DNA from: Phycisphaerae bacterium
GTDB taxonomy: Bacteria; Planctomycetota; Phycisphaerae; Sedimentisphaerales; Anaerobacaceae
DNA: 37,235 nucleotides
Direction: 5' to 3'
Assembly (NCBI GenBank): GCA_026386805.1
Contig: JAPLMX010000264.1
Coordinates: forward strand, 1 to 37,235
In this document: positions 6,875 through 15,591 of the stretch, in pieces
How positions within the stretch are numbered: the stretch's first letter is position 1
Layout: each line of letters begins with the position of its first letter
Program-made: the position numbers and the translations under genes
The notes under the pieces: model-generated
What the model was told of the DNA's origin: nothing
Database searches by the model: none
The model's input: only the letters and a program-made list of their open reading frames with translations

Positions 6875-9826
6875 ATGACGGAACAGTTGTCCAAGGTTTA
6901 CGATTCGAAGACAGTCGAGAGACAGGTCAACGAACTGTGGCTGTCGAAGTCCTATTTCCACGCCGAGCCGTCCCGCCCCGGCCAGAAGCGCAAGGCGTTC
7001 ACAATCGTCATCCCCCCGCCGAACGTGACGGCGGCGCTGCATCTGGGGCACGCCCTGAACAACACGCTCCAGGATATCCTGATCCGTTTTCGCCGGATGG
7101 AGCAGTACGAGGCGCTCTGGATGCCCGGCACGGACCACGCCGGCATCGCCACGCAAACGGTGGTCGAGAAGCGCATCCTGGCGGAGGAAGGCAAACGGCG
7201 CACGGACTTCCCGCGCGAGGAGTTCGTCAAACGCATTCAAGCCTGGAAGGACGAATACGAGACCACAATCCTCGGCCAGCTCAAGGCGATGGGCTGCTCC
7301 TGCGACTGGCCGCGGACGCGGTTCACGATGGACGAAGTGTGCGCCAAGGCGGTCCGGGCGGCGTTCTTCAAGCTCTTCAAGGACGGCCTGATCTATCGCG
7401 GCAAGCGGCTCGTCAACTGGGACCCCGCCACCCAGACCGTTCTCGCCGACGACGAAGTCGAGCACGAGACGATTCAGGGCTTCTTCTGGTATCTCAAGTA
7501 CCCGCTCGTCGAGCCGGTCGAAATCGACGGCCGGCAAACCGAGCATATCACCGTCGCGACGACGCGTCCCGAAACCATGCTCGGTGACACGGCCGTCGCC
7601 ATGAATCCGGCCGACCCGCGGGCCAAGTACCTTGTCGGCAAGATGCTGCGGCTGCCCATCGTCGGGCGGATCATCCCCATCATCGCCGATGAGCACGTGG
7701 TGCTGCCGAATCCTCAAAGTGAAGACGAGAAGGCCCGCTTCTCCACCGGTTTCCTGAAGGTCACGCCCGCCCACGATCCGGACGACTGGGAGATCGGCAA
7801 GCGGCACAATCTGGCCGTCATCAACATCATGGCGCCCGACGGTTCGATCAGCGACAAGTACGGCTGGCAGGATGCGGCCGCGCCCGAGGCCCGCAACCTG
7901 CTCGGCATGGATCGTTTCGAAGCCCGAGACGCGATCGTCGAGTGGTTCCGTCAGGAGAACCTGCTGGAGGAGGTTCGCGACTACGCCCATGAGGTGGGTC
8001 ACAGCTACCGCAGCCACGTCCCCATCGAACCCTACTTGTCCGATCAGTGGTATGTGAGTGTCAAGCAGCCCATCCCAAATTTGTCGCAGAAGTTCGGCCA
8101 AGGGCTGGTCGAAGGGACGGACGTGCCGGTGAATTCACTCGCCGGCCTGGCGCTCAAGCCCTTGCTCGATGGGCGATTGCGATTCATCCCGGAGCGATAC
8201 GCCAAGACCTATCAGACGTGGCTGGAGAACCTGCGAGACTGGCCGATCTCCCGCCAGCTTTGGTGGGGCCATCGCATTCCCGTCTGGTCGAAATCCGTGA
8301 GAGACACCGATACGATCAGGGAATTATCGAATCTATCGGAACGGGTTCACTCGATCACGGTGGATACGGACGAGGGCCAAGTCGCCTTCGCCTGTGTTGC
8401 GCCGGGAAACGAGGACGTGGAGAAGAGCCTCGAAGCACGAGGATGGAAACGAGATAGCGATGTGCTCGACACCTGGTTCTCGTCCGCACTGTGGCCGTTC
8501 AGCACGCTGGGTTGGCCGGAGGAGACACCGGCGCTGAGGACGTTTTATCCCGGCGATGTCCTGTGTACGGCCCGCGAGATCATTACGTTGTGGGTCTCGC
8601 GCATGGTCATGATGGGTCAGTACTGCGCGGGGGATATTCCCTTCCGCGATGTCTATATCCACGCGATGATCCAGGACGGCGAGGGCCGCAAGATGTCCAA
8701 GAGCCTGGGCAACGGCATCGACCCGCTGATCGCCATCGACAGCCACGGCGCTGACGCCATGCGGTTCACGCTGGCGACCATGACGACGGATACGCAGGAT
8801 ATCCGCATGCCCGTCGCCGCCATGACACTGCCGGACGGCCGCACCGTCAACACCTCGCCCAAGTTCGACGTCGGCCGCAACTTCTGCAACAAGCTGTGGA
8901 ACGCGTCGCGTTTCGCCATGATGAACCTGGAAGGTCTCGATCCCGCCGGTTTCGATGCAGCGAAGCTGGATATCAGCGACCGCTGGATTCTGTCGCGCTT
9001 GGCGGCGACGCGAGACGAGGTCACCAATTCCCTCAACGCTTTCAAGTTCAGCGAGCCGCTCGGACAGTTGTACCACTTCTTCTGGAATGACTTCTGTGAC
9101 TGGTATCTCGAATGGGTCAAATCGCGAATGAGGGACGACCAGAGCAAGGCGGTCGCGCAGAACGTCCTGGCGTTCGTTCTCGATTCCACGCTGCGTCTGC
9201 TGCACCCGTTCATCCCGTTCATCACGGAGGGCATCTACCAGAAGCTCAACGAAATGGCCCCCGTGCGCGAGCTCAAGGGAATCGCTGCGGCCGACCGCGC
9301 CGAGGCAATCACGGTCGCCCCGTGGCCCGCCGGCACACGACCGATGAGAGACCCGGCGGTCGAAGAGCAAATCCGACTGGTTCAGGAAATCGTCCGGGCG
9401 ATTCGCGACCTCCGGAGCCAGTACAACCTTGCCCCGAGCGAAAAACTCACAGCGTCCATCAATGCCCCCAAGGCCATGGGCGACGCGCTGAGCGCCAACA
9501 ACGGACTGATCTGCCAGTTGGCGGGATTGAGTGAGCTCCAGACCGCGGAGAATCTGCCCAAGCCGAACAACGCCGCCACGGCCCTAGTAGAAGGGGCACA
9601 GGTATACGTCCATAACGTGATCGATCCCGAGGCGGAACGCGCTCGCCTCGAGAAGCACAAGCAGGAGATCGAGCAGGCGAAGAAGGCCGTGGAGAGCAAG
9701 CTGGCCAATGCGAATTTCGTGGCCAAGGCAAAGCCGGAGGTCGTAGCGCAGGCCCGGGAGAAGCTCCAGCAGCTTCAGGAACAACTGAAGGCTGTCGAGG
9801 GACATTGGGCCGAGAGGAAGAGCTGA
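6875..9826 (+). CDS. valS: Valyl-tRNA synthetase
   Basis: This class I synthetase charges tRNA-Val. The HIGH motif is HLGHA (residues 56-59 HLGH) in the family context PPPNVTAALHLGHA. It is followed by GTDHAGIATQ (ValRS-specific), the editing domain (TTRPETMLGDTAVAMNP, VTPAHDPDDWEIGKRH) and KMSKSLGNGIDP at about 606-617. The anticodon-binding domain and a C-terminal coiled-coil arm rich in Glu, Lys and Gln (last ~65 residues) complete the protein at 983 aa, as expected. ATG 6875 is preferred; a GTG at 6863 would add four residues. A DUF151 gene begins 18 bp after the stop and is probably cotranscribed. A promoter and hairpin lie upstream; no T-box leader is visible. Confidence 0.96.
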   Translation: MTEQLSKVYDSKTVERQVNELWLSKSYFHAEPSRPGQKRKAFTIVIPPPNVTAALHLGHALNNTLQDILIRFRRMEQYEALWMPGTDHAGIATQTVVEKRILAEEGKRRTDFPREEFVKRIQAWKDEYETTILGQLKAMGCSCDWPRTRFTMDEVCAKAVRAAFFKLFKDGLIYRGKRLVNWDPATQTVLADDEVEHETIQGFFWYLKYPLVEPVEIDGRQTEHITVATTRPETMLGDTAVAMNPADPRAKYLVGKMLRLPIVGRIIPIIADEHVVLPNPQSEDEKARFSTGFLKVTPAHDPDDWEIGKRHNLAVINIMAPDGSISDKYGWQDAAAPEARNLLGMDRFEARDAIVEWFRQENLLEEVRDYAHEVGHSYRSHVPIEPYLSDQWYVSVKQPIPNLSQKFGQGLVEGTDVPVNSLAGLALKPLLDGRLRFIPERYAKTYQTWLENLRDWPISRQLWWGHRIPVWSKSVRDTDTIRELSNLSERVHSITVDTDEGQVAFACVAPGNEDVEKSLEARGWKRDSDVLDTWFSSALWPFSTLGWPEETPALRTFYPGDVLCTAREIITLWVSRMVMMGQYCAGDIPFRDVYIHAMIQDGEGRKMSKSLGNGIDPLIAIDSHGADAMRFTLATMTTDTQDIRMPVAAMTLPDGRTVNTSPKFDVGRNFCNKLWNASRFAMMNLEGLDPAGFDAAKLDISDRWILSRLAATRDEVTNSLNAFKFSEPLGQLYHFFWNDFCDWYLEWVKSRMRDDQSKAVAQNVLAFVLDSTLRLLHPFIPFITEGIYQKLNEMAPVRELKGIAAADRAEAITVAPWPAGTRPMRDPAVEEQIRLVQEIVRAIRDLRSQYNLAPSEKLTASINAPKAMGDALSANNGLICQLAGLSELQTAENLPKPNNAATALVEGAQVYVHNVIDPEAERARLEKHKQEIEQAKKAVESKLANANFVAKAKPEVVAQAREKLQQLQEQLKAVEGHWAERKS

Positions 9827-9844
9827 TCTACAGAGGAAACCACA

Positions 9845-10240
9845 ATGGAAGTGGAAGTAGAACTGTCACGAATCATCATCAACGAGACTTCCGATCAGCA
9901 GGTGATCGTTCTGAAGGAGCGGTACGGCACGCGCGGGTTTCCGATCGTGATCGGCATCGTGGAGATTTTCGCCATCGACCGTCGGCTCAAAGGGATCAAG
10001 CCGCCCCGGCCCATGACGCACGACCTGCTGGCCAATATCATCGACGGCCTCGGCGCCAGGGTCGAGCGGATCGTGATCGACGACCTCCGTAACCACACGT
10101 TCTACGCCAAGATTCACCTGAGTATCGACGGCCGCAGCGTGCAGGTGGATTCGCGTCCCTCCGACGCCCTCGCGCTATGCGCCGCCCTCGATGCCCCTAT
10201 TTTTGTCGCGGAGCACGTCTTCGATCTGACGAACCAGTGA
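9845..10240 (+). CDS. Bifunctional nuclease-family (DUF151) protein
   Basis: The 131-residue product fits the BFN/DUF151 domain: an opening beta strand, VIVLKERYGTRGFPIVIGIVEIFAID, the RPMTHDLLANIIDGLGARVERIVIDDL block, then strands ending in DSRPSDALALCAALDAPIFVAEHVF, which is the diagnostic motif. Plant and bacterial members have been reported to have DNase/RNase activity, but the physiological role is unclear in most bacteria. An AGAGGA ribosome site precedes the ATG, and the 18-bp gap from valS indicates one operon. Its last 44 bases overlap the 3' end of the convergent lspA gene, so the two transcripts are antisense there. Confidence 0.92.
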   Translation: MEVEVELSRIIINETSDQQVIVLKERYGTRGFPIVIGIVEIFAIDRRLKGIKPPRPMTHDLLANIIDGLGARVERIVIDDLRNHTFYAKIHLSIDGRSVQVDSRPSDALALCAALDAPIFVAEHVFDLTNQ

Positions 10241-10778
10241 ACAACATCGCGACAACCAGCAGCACCACGGCCACGCACAGCATCGAATCCGCCACGTTGA
10301 AGGTGTGCCAGCGCCAGTCCCTGTACCCAACATCAATGAAATCCCGCACCAATCCACCGTTGAAGAGTCGGTCCCAGAGATTGCCGCTGACGCCCGCCGC
10401 AAAGAGTCCCAGCGAGACTTGAATGATCCGCTGGCGAGCCGCCGCAAAAAGGAAAAAGCCCAGAATAGCAAGCAGAGCGATCACCGAGATACCGGCCAGT
10501 AGAGCCGACCGACCGGGTAAAATGCCGCAAGCCGCCCCACTGTTCAGAGCCATTCGGAACGTGAGAATGCCGTCGAGAATCTCGACACCGTGACCGACCT
10601 TATCCTCCAGCCAGGCGAAGACGGCGTGCTTCGTCCACAGGTCCGCCAACAGGCCGGACAACAGAAGAGGCCAGAAAATCAAGTGCCCGACACCATCGGG
10701 AAGCTCCGCCTTGCAGCGGTCTGCCAGACGCGCGATCCCGGCGGTCAGAACGATCCTGTCTTGGTTGCCTGTATCCAT
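10197..10778 (-). CDS. lspA: Lipoprotein signal peptidase (signal peptidase II)
   Basis: This inner-membrane aspartyl protease removes the signal peptide of prolipoproteins after diacylglyceryl transfer. Four hydrophobic segments are visible (about 34-50, 90-112, 118-132, 164-182). Family motifs are LADLWTKHAVF, NSGAACGIL, the GNLWDRLFNGGLVRDFIDVG block and FNVADS, with Asp146 and Asp164 as the expected catalytic pair. A hydrophilic N-terminal extension of about 30 residues makes it slightly long at 193 aa. It starts three bases after the stop of the TPR lipoprotein gene, so they share a transcript. The 3' end overlaps the DUF151 gene by 44 bp in the opposite direction. Confidence 0.94.
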   Translation of the reverse strand: MDTGNQDRIVLTAGIARLADRCKAELPDGVGHLIFWPLLLSGLLADLWTKHAVFAWLEDKVGHGVEILDGILTFRMALNSGAACGILPGRSALLAGISVIALLAILGFFLFAAARQRIIQVSLGLFAAGVSGNLWDRLFNGGLVRDFIDVGYRDWRWHTFNVADSMLCVAVVLLVVAMLFTGSSDRRRAPRQK

Positions 10779-10781
10779 GGC

Positions 10782-11837
10782 CTAATAGTCTAACTCCTGC
10801 AGGGGATTCTGCAACTTGGAATGCTCGCGGATCAGCTTCTCGAGGATTTCGCGTTTCGGCTGATCCGGCTTGAGCACCAGGGAGCGCCGCCAGTGACGGA
10901 CCGCCTCGGCCTGCAAACGGGCATCCTCCGACTGGCGGGCCTTGAGCACCAGGGCAACGCCCAGGCCGCGATGAGCCTCCCAATCGGTAGGGTCGAGATC
11001 GACTGATTTGCGATACATTTGCACGGCCTGATCGATGTCTCCGAGCTTGAGCAGGCAGTAGCCGAGATCGCGCCACACCGCGCCATTCTCGGGCCGCCTC
11101 TGCGAAACCGAGATCAGAATCGGCTTGGCCCTGTCGTATTGCCCCGCCCTCATGCAGGCTACGCCCAAAGCCAGCAGCACGTTCGGATCGTCGCCGACCA
11201 CCGTCAACAGACGACGATAAACCCCAACGGCCTGCTCGTAGTCCTTCTGAGCTTCATAGGCCCGCGCCAGAAGCGACAGGGCTTCCCTCGGCTTCTCGCC
11301 CGATTTCTCGGCCAATTGGCAATACATCAGCGATTTCGTGGATTCTCCCGCCTTGAGATAGCATTCGGCGGCGCCTTTCAGGGCCTCGAAACTCTTCGGG
11401 TCCAGCTCGACCGCCCGCGCATACGCCTCGGCCGCCTCGGGGTATTTGCCCAGCAATTCGCGGATTCTGCCAAGGTTCAGATAGTTCTCGGCCGACCAAG
11501 GGGCCAGTTTCACCGCCTGCTCGAACGCGGTCAGGGCCTTCTCCCGATGCCCCAGGGCTTGGTGGGCTTTGCCCAACTCCGCGTAGGCCAAGGCAAAACC
11601 GGGGTCGGCCGCCACGACAGCGTTGAGCTTGCCCACAGCCAGCTCATTCTGCCCCAGCTCGCGGAGCGCCACGGCGTCCAGGTACAAATCCGTTGGCGGC
11701 TGCCTCGGCGAACAGCCAAGAAGCAGACAGAACACCAGCGTCAAGACGCTCCCCCCCGCCGCAACTACCCTGTTCTTTCCTTCGGACACCAGCAGGCCGC
11801 CTTTCAGACCACGGGCAAGGCTCGGACGCATCCACAT
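10782..11837 (-). CDS. TPR-repeat lipoprotein
   Basis: The product has a hydrophobic export signal ending in the lipobox LLLGC (Cys42 from the ATG) and then six to seven tetratricopeptide repeats (for example LAYAELGKAHQALGHREKALTAFEQAVKLAP and YLNLGRI..LLGKYPEAAEAYARAVELDP). It should be a lipid-anchored periplasmic scaffold protein, but the partner is unknown. From ATG 11837 the signal would be unusually long; GTG 11789, preceded by AAAGGCGG at good spacing, would give a more standard 26-residue signal and may be the true start. lspA follows after three bases, so the gene sits beside the peptidase that would process its product. A strong TATAAT promoter lies just upstream. Confidence 0.85.
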   Translation of the reverse strand: MWMRPSLARGLKGGLLVSEGKNRVVAAGGSVLTLVFCLLLGCSPRQPPTDLYLDAVALRELGQNELAVGKLNAVVAADPGFALAYAELGKAHQALGHREKALTAFEQAVKLAPWSAENYLNLGRIRELLGKYPEAAEAYARAVELDPKSFEALKGAAECYLKAGESTKSLMYCQLAEKSGEKPREALSLLARAYEAQKDYEQAVGVYRRLLTVVGDDPNVLLALGVACMRAGQYDRAKPILISVSQRRPENGAVWRDLGYCLLKLGDIDQAVQMYRKSVDLDPTDWEAHRGLGVALVLKARQSEDARLQAEAVRHWRRSLVLKPDQPKREILEKLIREHSKLQNPLQELDY

Positions 11838-11863
11838 CCGCCCTGACCACCTTTGTCGACACG

Positions 11864-11892
11864 ATTATACCGGTGCCCGCCGGACCGTCCAA
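11864..11892 (-). promoter_or_regulatory. Sigma-70 promoter for TPR-lipoprotein/lspA operon
   Basis: On the minus strand TTGGAC (11892-11887), 17 bp, TATAAT (11869-11864). The predicted start is near 11857, about 20 nt before the ATG at 11837 and about 68 nt before the alternative GTG at 11789. It is back-to-back with the gpmI promoter. Confidence 0.75.
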
Positions 11893-11927
11893 GTCCGACT
11901 CCTGTGTTCTTCCAGTTGGGCAGGCAT

Positions 11928-11956
11928 TTGACATCCTGGGCCCTTGGCTATATGAT
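11928..11956 (+). promoter_or_regulatory. Near-consensus sigma-70 promoter for gpmI
   Basis: TTGACA (11928-11933), exactly 17 bp, TATGAT (11951-11956), one mismatch from consensus in total. The predicted start is near 11963, leaving a leader of about 70 nt before the gpmI ATG at 12033. Its -35 box is 36 bp from the -35 box of the divergent minus-strand promoter. Confidence 0.82.
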
Positions 11957-12032
11957 ACTAAGCCCTTGGAGCACCCGGCGGGCCATTTCTGTGCTTCGCC
12001 CTAATCGCGACTGTTTGAAAGGCATGTTTTAC

Positions 12033-13607
12033 ATGGCAAAAGAGAAGATTGCGCCGAAGAAAAGGCCCTGCGTTCTCATTATACGCGACGGCTGGGGTTA
12101 CAACCCGGACCCCAAAGAAGACCCGTACAACTCCATCAAGCGAGCTCACGTCCCGACGGACGACATGCTGATGGCCCAGTATCCGCATTGCCTGATCCAC
12201 ACCTACGGCGAATACGTCGGCCTGCCGGACGGCACCATGGGCAACAGCGAGGTCGGCCACCAGAACATCGGGGCCGGAAGGGTCGTGTCCCAAGAGTCGG
12301 TCCGGCTCACGCACGCCATCCGCGATGGATCATTCTTCAAAAACGAGCAATTTCTCAAGCTCATCGATTTCGTCAAACAGCACCAGGGCAAGGTCCACTT
12401 CATGGGCCTGTGCAGCGATATCGGCGTCCATTCGCTCCTCGGGCACCTTTATGGTCTCCTGGAGCTGGCCCAGCGCAATGGCCTCAAGGATGTCTTCCTC
12501 CACGCCTTCACGGACGGCCGCGATTCGCCGCCCAACAGCGGACTGGGATACGTCACCGACGTGGAGAGGAAGGCCGCCGAGATCGGCGTCGGGAAAATCG
12601 CGACCGTGATGGGCCGCTTCTATGCGATGGACCGGGACAGCCGCTGGGACCGTGTGCAGAAGGCCTACGAATGCCTGCGGTTCGGCAAGGGTCTCAAGGC
12701 CAGTAGCGCCACAAAGGCGATCAAGGATAGCTACAGCAAGGCCACCACGGATGAGTTCATCGAACCAACGGCGATTGTGAACGAGAACAATGAGCCGATC
12801 GCCACGATCGCGGACGGGGACGGCGTCGTGTTCTTCAACTTCCGGGGCGACCGGCCCCGCGAGATCACGCGTGCCTTCGTGGACCCGGCGTTCAAGGAGT
12901 TCGCAAGGACGACCAAACCCGACGTCTACTTCGTCTGCATGACCGAGTACGATGCGTCCATCCCGGCGCCGGTAGCCTTTACCAAGCCGCCCAAGATGAA
13001 GAATATCCTCGCGGCGTACTGGAGCTCTCTGGGCATCAAGGAGTTCCGCTGCGCCGAGACCGAGAAATACGCTCACGTGACGTTCTTCTTCAACGACTAC
13101 ACAGAGAAACCTTTCAAGGGCGAGGACCGCCAGATCGTCCCGTCGCCCAAGGTCAGAACCTACGACCTCAAGCCCGAGATGAGCGCCTATGAGGTCGCGA
13201 ACGTCATGCTCGAGCGGCTGGACTCCAACAAATACGACGTGCTGATCGTCAACTTCGCCAACCCCGACATGGTGGGCCACACCGGGGACCTTACGGCGGC
13301 GATCAAGGCGGCCGAGACCGTCGATGAGTGCGTGGGCAAGATCATCGATAAAATCAAGAGCATGGGCGGAGCGGCCCTCATCACCGCCGATCACGGAAAC
13401 TTCGAGAAAATGATCGACGGCTCACCCGAGAGCCCGCACACGGCCCATACCGTGGGCGACGTGCCGCTGATCGTCTTCGACGACCGATACAAGGGGCGCA
13501 AGCTGCGGGAAGGCGGCACGCTGGCCGATATCGGGCCGACGCTCCTGGAGATGATGGGATTGCCGCAGCCTCAGGAGATGACCGGCCGCAGTCTGCTCCA
13601 GGGATGA
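12033..13607 (+). CDS. gpmI: 2,3-bisphosphoglycerate-independent phosphoglycerate mutase
   Basis: The enzyme interconverts 3- and 2-phosphoglycerate in glycolysis through a phosphoserine intermediate and two metal ions. Visible motifs are CVLIIRDGWGYNP (metal-binding Asp19), GTMGNSEVGHQNIGAGRVV with the catalytic Ser72, HAFTDGRDSPPNSG, FNFRGDRPREITRAF, NFANPDMVGHTGD and ALITADHGNFEKM. The length of 524 aa matches the family. Open frame continues upstream, but ATG 12033 is chosen because AAAGG lies ten bases before it; ATG 12024 has almost no spacing. The near-consensus promoter at 11928 serves it. A 22-bp perfect inverted repeat follows the stop. Confidence 0.95.
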   Translation: MAKEKIAPKKRPCVLIIRDGWGYNPDPKEDPYNSIKRAHVPTDDMLMAQYPHCLIHTYGEYVGLPDGTMGNSEVGHQNIGAGRVVSQESVRLTHAIRDGSFFKNEQFLKLIDFVKQHQGKVHFMGLCSDIGVHSLLGHLYGLLELAQRNGLKDVFLHAFTDGRDSPPNSGLGYVTDVERKAAEIGVGKIATVMGRFYAMDRDSRWDRVQKAYECLRFGKGLKASSATKAIKDSYSKATTDEFIEPTAIVNENNEPIATIADGDGVVFFNFRGDRPREITRAFVDPAFKEFARTTKPDVYFVCMTEYDASIPAPVAFTKPPKMKNILAAYWSSLGIKEFRCAETEKYAHVTFFFNDYTEKPFKGEDRQIVPSPKVRTYDLKPEMSAYEVANVMLERLDSNKYDVLIVNFANPDMVGHTGDLTAAIKAAETVDECVGKIIDKIKSMGGAALITADHGNFEKMIDGSPESPHTAHTVGDVPLIVFDDRYKGRKLREGGTLADIGPTLLEMMGLPQPQEMTGRSLLQG

Positions 13608-13617
13608 GATTCCAGTT

Positions 13618-13686
13618 GTAGGGTGGGGCTTGCCCCACCAGAACGCCATACGGGCACAGAAACCGGTGGGGCAAGCCCCACCCTAC
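13618..13686. repeat. Perfect 22-bp inverted repeat, REP-like
   Basis: The arms 13618-13639 and 13665-13686 are exact reverse complements built on GTGGGGCTTGCCCCAC, separated by 25 bp. Each arm is itself palindromic (GTGGGGC/GCCCCAC), so the unit can form either one long hairpin or two small ones, the classic design of paired REP elements. It begins 11 bp after the gpmI stop and has no T-run. Confidence 0.9.
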
Positions 13687-13702
13687 GAACTGAGGGAGCA
13701 GC

Positions 13703-13718
13703 ATGGGCTAAAGCCCAT
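13703..13718. repeat. Short palindrome ATGGGCT-AA-AGCCCAT
   Basis: A 7-bp perfect palindromic stem with a two-base centre follows the larger inverted repeat; both are flanked by CCTAC or CCCTAC on their right side, which suggests related REP-like units. It resembles the hairpin at 1786-1804. Confidence 0.65.
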
Positions 13719-13785
13719 CCTACATAAGTGTCGGCGTACGACCACAGGAAACGCACCATTTTCCGATCAGGACAGTATCACGCTT

Positions 13786-15591
13786 ATGGGCCGAATCGTT
13801 CAGCTTGATCGGAATATGGTGAACCTGATCGCCGCCGGCGAGGTCATCGAACGCCCGGCGAGCGTGGTCAAGGAACTGGTGGAAAACAGCATCGACGCGG
13901 GGGCGACGAAGATCGGCGTGGCCGTCGAGGACGGCGGCCGCAAGCTCATCTCCATCGTCGATGACGGCTCCGGCATGGACGCCCAGGACCTGGCCAACGC
14001 CTTCGAATCCCACGCGACGAGCAAGATCGAAACGATTGAGGATCTGCACAGAATCTCCACACTTGGCTTTCGCGGCGAGGCCCTGGCCAGCATCGCGTCC
14101 ATCGCGCGGGTGCGGGCCGTCAGCCGGACGCGCCAGTCCGACCAGGCGCACTGCCTCGAGATCGACTGCGGCGACAAAGGCCCCGTTACCCCGTGCAGCG
14201 GCGATTTCGGCACGACGATCCAGGTCCGGGACCTCTTCTATAAAACCCCCGCCCGGCGCAAGTTTCTGCGGACCGCCAACACGGAGATCGGCCACATCAG
14301 CGAGCAGTTCGCGAGAATCGCCCTCCCGCAGGGCCATTTGGACCTGACGCTGACCCACAACGGCAAAGAACTGTATCGGCTGGCGAAGACCGAGAGCCTC
14401 AAGGAGCGGGTCGGACAACTCTTCCCGATGCTCCGGTGCGAGCCGCGCGACTTGATCGAGACCCAGAGCGACGAGAAAGGCATCCGCATCCGCGTGCTGT
14501 TCGGCCGGCCGAGCCTTTCCCGCACGAGCAACCAGTTCCAGTACACCTTCTTGAACGGCCGGTTCATCCGCGACAAGTTCATCTCGCACGCCCTCAAGGA
14601 AGCCTACCGGGGCATGCTGGAGGCAAACCGGTTCCCCGTGGTGTTTCTCTTCATCGCGATGCCGTTCGACGACTACGACGTGAACGTCCATCCGACGAAG
14701 ATCGAGGTGCGGTTCTACAACGCCAACCTGGTCCACTCGCAGGTGCTCGGGGTCCTACGAGAGCAACTGCTCGGCACAGACCTCAACCTGCCCGCGCAGT
14801 TGCCCGCCGAGACGCTGTCCGGCGTAAACGCCGAGCGCGCCGGCCGGCAGGCCCGGAGGCAGCAGATCGCCGATGCGATGGCGGAGTTCTTCAAGAAACA
14901 CCGCCCGGCCCAGCAACAGCAGTTCGACCTGCGCGGGGAGAGCCCCGGCGAGCGCCGGGCACCCGACCCCAAGAGAACGACGGCGGACAGGTCCGACCCC
15001 GCCGTAGCGCCGCCCCTGCCTGATACCAGGTATATCCAGATCCACGACAGCTACATCGTCGAGCAGACGGAGGATGGTTTCGTCATCATCGACCAGCACG
15101 CCCTGCACGAACGAATGCTCTATGAGACCCTGCAGCGGCGGTTGCAGCGGGACAACCTCGAATCCCAAAGGCTCCTGCTGCCCGAGAGTATCGAGGTGAC
15201 GGACGCCCAAGCGGGGGCCCTCGAAGGCCACGCCGATCTATTAGCCCAGTTGGGAATCGAGCTGACGCCGTTCGGCCCGAGGGCCTACGCCGTGCAGACC
15301 TTCCCCACCCTGCTGGCGAGCGTCTCGCCCGTCGAGTTCGTTCAGGACCTCATTGATCTGCTCGTCGAGCGGGGCGACGCCGTGGCCAAGCAGGACCTCT
15401 GCAACGAGATCCTCAGCATGGCGGCCTGCAAGGCGGCGATCAAGGCCGGCCAGAGGCTCACCGACAGTGAGATCGAGGAGCTTCTCGCCGACCGCAGGCG
15501 GTTCGAATCGACGAGCCGATGCCCGCACGGACGGCCGACGACAATCCGATTCTCAATCAGCGAGCTGGAGAAACAGTTCAAGAGGACCTGA
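13786..15591 (+). CDS. mutL: DNA mismatch repair protein MutL (endonuclease type)
   Basis: MutL couples mismatch recognition by MutS to strand incision. The N-terminal GHKL ATPase is complete: LIAAGEVIERPASVVKELVENSIDAGA, DDGSGM, ATSKIETIEDL..TLGFRGEALASI. A Gln/Arg/Pro-rich linker spans about residues 365-410. The C-terminal domain carries DQHALHERMLYE (from residue 436), which fits the metal-binding DQHA(X)2E(X)4E motif, plus AACKAAIKAGQRL and the final CPHGRP. This predicts a nicking MutL, as in bacteria lacking MutH. ATG 13786 starts the conserved GRIVQL sequence; upstream open frame covers the inverted repeats and is not coding. The protein is 601 aa. Its stop overlaps the next gene (TGATG). 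Confidence 0.95.
   Translation: MGRIVQLDRNMVNLIAAGEVIERPASVVKELVENSIDAGATKIGVAVEDGGRKLISIVDDGSGMDAQDLANAFESHATSKIETIEDLHRISTLGFRGEALASIASIARVRAVSRTRQSDQAHCLEIDCGDKGPVTPCSGDFGTTIQVRDLFYKTPARRKFLRTANTEIGHISEQFARIALPQGHLDLTLTHNGKELYRLAKTESLKERVGQLFPMLRCEPRDLIETQSDEKGIRIRVLFGRPSLSRTSNQFQYTFLNGRFIRDKFISHALKEAYRGMLEANRFPVVFLFIAMPFDDYDVNVHPTKIEVRFYNANLVHSQVLGVLREQLLGTDLNLPAQLPAETLSGVNAERAGRQARRQQIADAMAEFFKKHRPAQQQQFDLRGESPGERRAPDPKRTTADRSDPAVAPPLPDTRYIQIHDSYIVEQTEDGFVIIDQHALHERMLYETLQRRLQRDNLESQRLLLPESIEVTDAQAGALEGHADLLAQLGIELTPFGPRAYAVQTFPTLLASVSPVEFVQDLIDLLVERGDAVAKQDLCNEILSMAACKAAIKAGQRLTDSEIEELLADRRRFESTSRCPHGRPTTIRFSISELEKQFKRT

Noticed and set aside
5684..8101. An open frame of 805 codons on the minus strand opposite rho and valS.
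   Set aside because: It lies entirely antisense to two certain genes and has the low-complexity composition expected from GC-rich codon shadows, with no recognisable domain.
15500..15591. Cobalamin riboswitch before the importer genes.
   Set aside because: mutL runs directly into the importer and no non-coding leader exists, so corrinoid specificity is not supported.
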